A stretch of 64,000 nt of DNA from Rhyacophila brunnea (Eukaryota > Arthropoda > Insecta > Trichoptera > Rhyacophilidae), in NCBI GenBank assembly GCA_022495005.1, contig JAGYXB010000372.1, forward strand, positions 1 to 64,000, given 5' to 3'. Shown here one piece after another: positions 56,931 through 64,000 of this stretch. A program made the position numbers and the translations under genes. The stretch's first letter is position 1. Each line of letters opens with the position of its first letter. The notes under the pieces are model-generated. The model saw only the letters and a list, made by a program, of their open reading frames with translations. It was not told where the DNA came from and made no database searches.

Positions 56931-57539
56931 CATGGCCCCCACATCCTGAACCGGGCCCCCATGCTAGGATAAAGGCAGTGAGATGCTCTACAGTAGCGTT
57001 TACCAAATTTTCGAGTGCTTAAAGTCAGACAACGTTATCTACAAAAATGTGTTTTTTTTTTGAGATAACGTTATTTTACATTTACGGCTACATGATAGTC
57101 AAACAACGTTATGTCAATCTTTTCTAATTTCTTAGTAAATCGTCAGTAAAGTTTAACGCTAATTACATAAGTTACCCTTGTTTTCATATTTTTTAAAAAC
57201 TATCCCTATAAATTTTAACATCATCATAAGCAAGATAAATGTACAATAAATTATAAAATATTAACATTTTGTATATCATGTATATTTTAATACATTCATT
57301 TGAATTAAGGAGCTGTCGAGTGTCGATACACAATTACATATTTTATCGTACAACCATATAATTTTAAGTAATAACATTATTGAAGGAAGATGGCACCGCA
57401 GGCGACTTTTTTTTAACTATTAAAGCAAATTTGTGCTGTGTGTTTATCTCACTTATCTGGTCGACTGGCCTCGCCGTGCCCCTCCTGAGCCCGGGCCCCC
57501 GGGCTAGAGCCCTGTCAGCCCCCCCTTGTGGGGGCCATG
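56931..57539. mobile_element. CATGGCCCCCACA-family element, intact copy
   Basis: The 13-bp inverted ends CATGGCCCCCACA are flanked by identical 8-mers GGTATGTG (56923-56930 and 57540-57547). One end region is strongly GC-rich (57460-57535), the middle is AT-rich. No transposase was recognised. An 8-bp duplication suggests hAT- or P-like integration, but the termini do not match a family I know. Confidence 0.88.
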
Positions 57540-57599
57540 GGTATGTGATAATGATAATAAGATGAAAATCTACTTAATTGGTACAAACAATGCTGTATA

Positions 57600-57899
57600 T
57601 ATATATATATAATCTGTGCAAGTTTTATCAATATAGCAGCAGTCCAGCAGTTTGTAGGTTATCATGGAAAAAACGTTCATGACATTTCTCGTTAAAGCCT
57701 TATATCGCCAGCTACACACGCCGAGAGTCTGGATCTGGAGGTCTTTATCCACTCCCTCCAGCCATCGGAGCCATAGCTTTGTCGACGTTACGCGCTTCGA
57801 TGACGAACATCGGTCATATTGTCTGCAAGTCCCACCCAGTGGGGTGGGGTCTTTGGCATTTATTATGCTATGTGCAAAGTGTTCTAACAATAGTTTCAT
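57600..57899 (-). pseudogene. LINE C-terminus remnant
   Basis: The minus frame reads TKLWLRWLEGVDKDLQIQTL then GVCSWRYKALTRNVMN, the degraded end of the LINE polyprotein (usual form RWLDGVEKDLRTLGVRNW...ALDR). A TATATA tract lies at its 3' side (57595-57612). Confidence 0.72.
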
Positions 57900-58754
57900 A
57901 TTGTAAACACGGCATTACTGTATTATAATCTAAATATCTAATACCCATAATCTAGTACTTAGTAGATACTACAATGGTGCCTAATTATTAATATTTAGTA
58001 AAAAATACTTAAGCGAAATCATAGTAAAATTTAAAATACAAATTATATTAAAACATCGAGCCATGTCCATTTTCTTGTGATCTTGAAATTAATATAATAA
58101 TAATGTTGGTGGAATCATCTGTTAAAACTCATAATAGACAATACTAACATACATTGAGTGGCATTGAGTGACTAAGAAAATGCCGAGGAATGGAGAAAAG
58201 GTGGTACAGGTAAAAAAAAAATACATAATACCTGGGGACGTCGGAAAACACACGCGTGTCAAAGAAAATGTAGATTTTTTTGGCGGGAATGCGAAGAAAA
58301 TGAATTTTTAATTTCAGAATCATGTTGTAATGGAAGTATTATTTCAAGAATGTTAACGAGAGCGATGTTTTTTTCAATTTATTTCTCGTCTGCGAATGCG
58401 TGTGGTTAATTCGAAAAACGTTACTAAAATTCAATTTAGTGTTTCAAAATTTCGCAATGGTTTTAAAATTAATTTTGGAAGAAAAAAAGATAATATTTAT
58501 TATAGAGGTATTTTATATTCTGATTATATTAAATAAATTATAAATATAGGTATATAGGTGATGGGGAAAATCGAGAAAGCCGTCGAACATTCATGCGCAA
58601 AAATAATTTTAAAAAGGTGAAGTATGTACCTACTTATGTGTCTTTTCAAAATTTTCGGTGTTCACTTGGTAATCCATGATAATTTATATAATGTATCCAA
58701 TATCCATCACTTAGTACCAGATTTATAGTAGATGTATAGTAGATGTATAGTAGT

Positions 58755-58943
58755 CAGATTTACCATAGGGCTTAGCCCCTGGAGTCCCGAAAATAAATCG
58801 TAAATATTCGCTAAGAATGTTAAGATATTTAAAAAAAATCGTTTTGATCAGTTGCGTTTTGGGAGACGGATTGGCATACGGACGGGATGAGTGGGGGCAA
58901 TACGTTTTAGCCCAGGGCCCCCTCGATTGTAAATCCGACCCTG
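58755..58943. mobile_element. short hAT-like MITE
   Basis: CAGATTTACCATAGGGC at the left and the inverse of CAGGGTCGGATTTACAATCG at the right are imperfect inverted ends, with GGGGCCC-type words inside. No clear target duplication. Confidence 0.5.
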
Positions 58944-58999
58944 GCTAATATAAAGTAGGCTTAAAATTGATAGAAACAAATAAAAATAACACCAATAAA

Positions 59000-60300
59000 A
59001 TATTATATAACAACATTTTAAATAATAACTGCTACAGAGTTCTCACAATTTTTCCATTGTAAATTCCCACCCCCTCCCAACCGTGTGAGCGAAACTTCAT
59101 TCCCGATGTGAGATTTAGCCTCATCTGGAATTATACTCCACCGGGTTCTGCTTTTGTTAGTTTTCTCCAGTTTTCGTGATCTTCCATTGTAATCAGTCCT
59201 ATTCCACACAGTACAATACCTACACCACTTTTGTGGTCCGCCTTTAGGTCACTTCCGCTGGGGCGTCCACATAGTCACGATCTTTGGTGTTATGTTGCCT
59301 GGCATTCTTTCAATGAGACCTTCCCATCGCAACCTTGGCGACTTACAGAACATACTAATGATTATTTGCTGTTCAACTATGTGTTCGAACTCGTGGTTCA
59401 TATTTACTCCATAAGCACTCTTGTTTACTATGAGTGCGAATATTTCACGAACTATTTTTTCTTCCAAATTAGCGAAACAGGTAACGTAAAATAATTTATA
59501 TACCTGATGAGTAAGTAATTCATTGCATTTTATTAATGTTAGATAATTTAAAAAAAACTGTTCACTATCACTAATCACCAGACAAGATTGCCCAGGGGGT
59601 ATCACAACCAAATCGGATTGTACAAATATCATCTGCGTTTAAGATTTATTACTCGAAGCTACTTACTTACCCCTTACCGGTGAATACTTCAGTTTGAAGA
59701 CTTCAAACATTGAACCCGTATATAAATAATGTTGGCCCTCGTATACAAAAGGTTTGCGTAGAGACAGGTGTTCTGAAACTGAAATTTATCCAGGTGTATA
59801 CAGTGTAATGTGATCGATATTTTAACAATGTAGTATTTTTTCAATAATGTACATAGGTACTCACTCAAATATAAATATAGAAAATGTGTGATACAACGAC
59901 TCTAAGAGAGCAGAAAAGAGTTTTGCAACACTCTAAAGCACAGGTTCTCAAACTTATTTCGACCACTTTTCAGAGAGAATTTCAAAAATCTTTCACGAGA
60001 TTTTCAAAAATCTAGTGCCGCACATATTTTTTAACTTACATTTTAACATTACCATCTGTTTCAGTATCTTAACAAGAACGAGACTAGTGCATGCGCAAGC
60101 GACTCTATTTTTTTCGTCTATACGGGTCTCCAAGCATTCAAGCCTAAAATCGCATCTCAAGAATTTCGGATAGGGATGGGATCACCGCGATCGACCGAAA
60201 AATTTTGTATGAAAAAACATATAGGAAATCACAGACTATTTTATTTAGTTAACTTAACCATGGACTACGTACATGAAATATAAAGCTGCATCCACATTAT
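59000..60300. other. no gene recognised
   Basis: ACAGGTTCTCAAACTTATTT near 59940 resembles one hAT end, but no partner was found. The ORFs at 59018-59632 have no recognisable motif, though part of 59230-59360 may be LINE-derived. Confidence 0.4.
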
Positions 60301-60311
60301 TACATGTGTCA

Positions 60312-60412
60312 TCATCAGCCGGGGTCAATCCACTGCTGGATGAAGGCCTCCCCAAGCTTCTTCCAACTATCTCGGTCCTGTGTCATTCGCTGCCACGTAT
60401 TTCCTCAATATT
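60312..60412 (-). repeat. LINE 3' end, minus orientation
   Basis: ATCATCAGCCGGGGTCAATC followed by CACTGCTGGATGAAGGCCTC is the reverse of the LINE 3' end seen at 47590 and in the 32.4-35.1 kb array. Confidence 0.75.
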
Positions 60413-60714
60413 AAAGTAGACCCGTTAGTAGAATAGGTCAATCAAAATACATTAACGTAATCACTCCTATTGCAATTGACATAATTAGTTATTTTTTTTA
60501 ACTGAATACACATGCATTGTAAAATACAATTCACGGACATTAGCAGAATATGACAATAATGTTGTTAATACACATGTACAAGAATACGGATTTGCAATAA
60601 ATATACTGATTGCAATGTTGGTAGAATTCATTTTTCAACCACACCCGATTGTATTTATTTGTTAACAAAATAATTGATTTAATTAACTATTTTTTGTACA
60701 ATAAATAGTATGTT

Positions 60715-61085
60715 ACATTCCTACATCTTGTGAATTATTCGTTGAATAAAAAAAAAATATTAGGAAGTTCAAGTAAGTTACAACAAAACACCTCGGAGTG
60801 ATCCGTGACGTCGGTTAGTAATTAAAGTAATTAATACCTACTTTCATTTAAAATACAAAAGCCGATTTCCAATAGTTACTCAATTTGGAAGGCGCTTCGA
60901 GTAGTGTAAGAGCCTTTAGTTAAAACTTGTCCCAATTAGATAAGATAACTATAGTATTCTGGTCGATATGCGTGGGCACGAATCCCGAGAGACACATGTT
61001 CGATTCCTGATGGGTGTCGTATTTTTTCAAAAACGTTTTTTTTCTATTAGATATATATTTTCTCAGAAGTTTTTCAACATTATGT
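60715..61085 (+). repeat. tRNA-bearing repeat family 2, near-complete copy
   Basis: It runs from CTTGTGAATTATTCGTTGAA through GTGACGTCGGTTAGTAATTA and a decayed tRNA-like segment (about 60945-61018) to the GGGTGTCGTATTTTTT end, collinear with 3660-4075. Confidence 0.78.
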
Positions 61086-61089
61086 ATGT

Positions 61090-62690
61090 TAAATAATAAT
61101 TGATTGTTTATGAGCAGGGACATTTATAATGAGCGCCCCTTTATTTATCAGATCCTAGGTCAGTAAGTCGATAGACCTGAGTCATATTAAAATTAATATT
61201 GTATGTAAATATTGACCCTAATTTACGTGTGTGTTAATAATAATAGGTACCTGTGTATCTAAATAAAAGAGTGTAATTAAATCTTTTCAGAATTTCGAAG
61301 GTTAATAATAAATTATCACAATTGCAATTAATATTTTGGTATCATAACTTCATACCGTTTTAATAAGGTTAACAGGAAAGACATTGTATCGATTACAATA
61401 AATTACTATATTATATCTTAATACTTAATCCACATACCTACTATGTTAATAACAGTTAGATTCATCCGCTTCAATATGACATTTTTAACTGAGTTATGAT
61501 CATTGTAAATAATAGTTAGTTGAGAATGCCCATTAGTTGAGAATGCGCCCCATTGAAACAGAAAAACCAGTCGTGATCGTTATTAAATTATGTAGAATAC
61601 ACATGTCGTGTTTTATTTCATTTGTAATTTAATGTATCTAGCTGGGCCGATTATGATCCCAATCCAATACGTGCATCCGCACAAATATCTCATACCTACT
61701 ATCCTTATTTATTGTTGTCATCCAGGCGCTTAACTATTTAACCAGTCATCAGTCGCCCGTGATTGATACAAAGGTAGTCATTCGTAGACCATGACCATGT
61801 CAACTTGCTACAGTGTGACCATCGACCAAGCAATAATTTAATTCGAGTCTCATTAAGAACTCAGAGAATTAGACCACCTATCAAGCTGTGTTACCGGCAA
61901 AGGGTGTCTCATACATAACACATCTGTACGATTTTCCAAGCGCTAAATCTGATATGGTTTGAGCGAACGTTGCGTCTCATCATTCGTACTAACTTGTCAT
62001 CATTATTCATATTCATAAGTGTAACCGTGAGAGTGACACTCAGAACCATCCACTTACTAGGACGTGAGTGCATGAACTTGGGACCTGCTCCAGCCAGACA
62101 GCCGAACAATATCAAGGTTAGTGTCTGGATCGACTACCCTTTAAACCACCCTTCTCCAGCATCCACATCCACAATCATCACAAATTACAGTGCACTAAAA
62201 ATCGCCGCCAGTTTTTTATAAACTTTTAAAATAGAAATACAAACTAAAGAGTTAGGGATATTTCCATCTATCTGTTTGATAATATGCATTAAGATCGTTG
62301 TGTACCTACCTACTGATATTGGATAATAGTAGTACCAAGCAAAATGGCCAAGCTCCAAGATCTTACTAGCAAAGGGTTAGGATAAGAACGTAATGTTAAG
62401 TTTTAAGTTGGCACAGGAAGCGAGCTATTCTCATTTGAGAAGGCCGAAGGCAATTGGCCTGAGCAATAATTGGGTAATATTAATTCCAAACTGATTATTT
62501 AAGGAGCTATATCGAGACAGATTAAATTTAAATCCGTTAAAATCACAAAATTGTGAAATGTAATCGTTTAGATTCCAAATAATCATAAGTACCTAATACT
62601 ATAAAATGCAGTTACAATAATCTGTTAAATTATAGATGTATAAAAACATGAATACTAAACATGGTAGGTACTCTTTACTTCGGAAGCTCT
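61090..62690. other. no gene recognised
   Basis: The ORF pair at 61909-62221 is unrecognised. No repeat ends seen. Confidence 0.4.
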
Positions 62691-62722
62691 ATAATATAAT
62701 ATAATATAATATATATAATATT
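62691..62722. repeat. AT microsatellite
   Basis: Tandem ATAAT and AT units. Confidence 0.8.
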
Positions 62723-62894
62723 CTCAGAATATCCCTAACTTTGATACGTGCGATACGGAAAATATCAGAAGACTGAAGAGGTCGATATTTTTATGTTAAC
62801 ATATTTGACTTATTAGTGATTGACGTAGTGTTGTCGGTTGTAATATATTTATAATTATTGTAGGTATATGGCCTACTTATATTATATGTATACT

Positions 62895-63115
62895 AGTGGC
62901 GACGGCTGGGGGTAGGCTGTTAAGATTCGAATATTTGTTTACTATTATCTACTATGGTTTGGATTAGGAAGGGTTTGCTTGAATTTTAAAAACCTAAAAA
63001 CACTATCTACACATTATAGTGTTAGTTCAATGAAAACAAATACGTTTGACGTACAAAATTTAGTATGCATTATTTATGTCGGATCTTAACAGCCTACTTC
63101 CACCCTTCGCCAATG
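62895..63115. mobile_element. foldback element (TAGTGGCG ends), short copy
   Basis: Both arms are present (GGGGGTAGGCTGTTAAGATT at left; GATCTTAACAGCCTACTTCC at right) with most of the middle lost. TGTATAC occurs on both flanks, suggesting a 7-8 bp target duplication. Confidence 0.8.
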
Positions 63116-63119
63116 GTGT

Positions 63120-64000
63120 ATACTGTATAGTGAGTGCATAGGTATATATAATAGATATCTTATCCGAAAATACTAAATATCGTATATTAATTTAGTCAGA
63201 AATATCAAATTTAATCTCAAATATGCATTCATTATTCTCGGAACATATATATGTTGGTGATTATATTGTATGTTCCGTAGGTACCTACCTAATCTTTTTG
63301 ATTCAAAATAATATTACAATTCATAAAAAGTTCTCAACTGTTTATCAAATAACAACAAAATTTAGAATCCTAAAAAATGTGTTACTGTCAAAGTTTCAAA
63401 CGAGATTTATATAAACAGAGAGAGAGAAATAGATGCAAATGAAATCAAAACAAAGCGACTCTTTATTCCGTAAAATTGCTAAACCCTCCAGATAAACAGA
63501 AAAAATCACAAACACACAAGAGAATGAGGCAGATTTTTTTTCAATTACATAATATATATATTATATTATTAATAAAAGCATGACAAGAATAAATTATATT
63601 TGATACATCTAGATACATTTGATACATTTTGCAAACAAATCGATAAGGTAAAGCAAAGCTTAAATTTGCCATAAACCTCATTAATTTTTTTTTTTAATTT
63701 ATTATAAAGGTTAATATTTTATAAATAGGTACTTTTGCAAATATTTTCTTCATTATCAGAAAAGAATGTAAGAATGACATTCCAAAGGCTGTCAGTGAAA
63801 ATATTTTCAAATTTTAAATGAATTAAATACTTAAATAATAAACATTAAAAATATTTCAATTAAAAAATAATGATTTTAACGCTGAGAAAAAATATTAAAA
63901 TACATAGGTAAGAGCCAAAAATATAAAAATAATAATGTGGAGAAGATGAATGTATGGCTCCAATTTAATCAGTGTGCCTGGGGTGTGCGGTATGACATTC
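63120..64000. other. AT-rich end of window, nothing recognised
   Basis: Only short ORFs and simple A/T runs. Confidence 0.5.

Noticed and set aside
59231..59632. Opposed ORFs of 87 and 127 codons
   Set aside because: They overlap on both strands in ordinary AT-rich sequence and show no recognisable motif.

Overview
The window is eukaryotic and almost certainly insect nuclear DNA. It is AT-rich, it has one spliced gene with GT-AG introns, and the rest is packed with transposon debris (hAT, mariner, piggyBac-type and Harbinger-type elements, LINE 3' ends, tRNA-derived SINEs). Short TTAGG-type runs (read as CCTAA) and the very frequent GGTACCTA-like words fit Lepidoptera best. Hemiptera cannot be excluded from sequence alone.

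Gene content: one host gene is recognisable, on the minus strand between 13.3 and 31.8 kb. It is the 3' part of MED12 (kohtalo), a subunit of the Mediator CDK8 kinase module. Fourteen exons (13481-31821) join with consistent codon phase into about 833 C-terminal residues. The upstream exons are conserved MED12 sequence. The downstream exons are low-complexity Met/Gly/Gln-rich sequence with an eight-fold heptapeptide repeat, ending in a 16-residue polyglutamine tract and a short C-terminus. The 5' half of the gene was not found. It must lie to the right, beyond a very long intron or outside the window.

Layout: 0-9 kb is a nest of elements (a truncated mariner; a hAT-like element of 2.7 kb holding other insertions; hAT MITEs; opposed LINE fragments; SINEs; a TTAA-flanked MITE inside a SINE; a piggyBac-type MITE). 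9-13 kb holds small foldback elements downstream of MED12. 13.3-31.8 kb is MED12, with introns loaded with MITEs, foldbacks, LINE pieces and SINEs. 32.4-35.1 kb is a roughly 138-bp-period tandem array of about 20 units that appears to derive from a LINE 3' end with a TGA-repeat tail. 35-64 kb has no recognisable host exon. It contains hAT elements, two long-inverted-repeat elements with telomere-like cores, a full-length dead 1.28-kb mariner, a hAT with transposase remains, more LINE 3' ends, tRNA-like repeats and long featureless AT-rich stretches.

No intact transposase, ordinary tRNA gene, rRNA, CRISPR array or operon was seen. The most unusual items are a repeat family with CATGGCCCCCACA ends and 8-bp target duplications, the heptad expansion in MED12, mutually exclusive hairpins at 24.25 kb, dyad-centred palindrome growth at 16.5 kb, and the LINE-tail tandem array.
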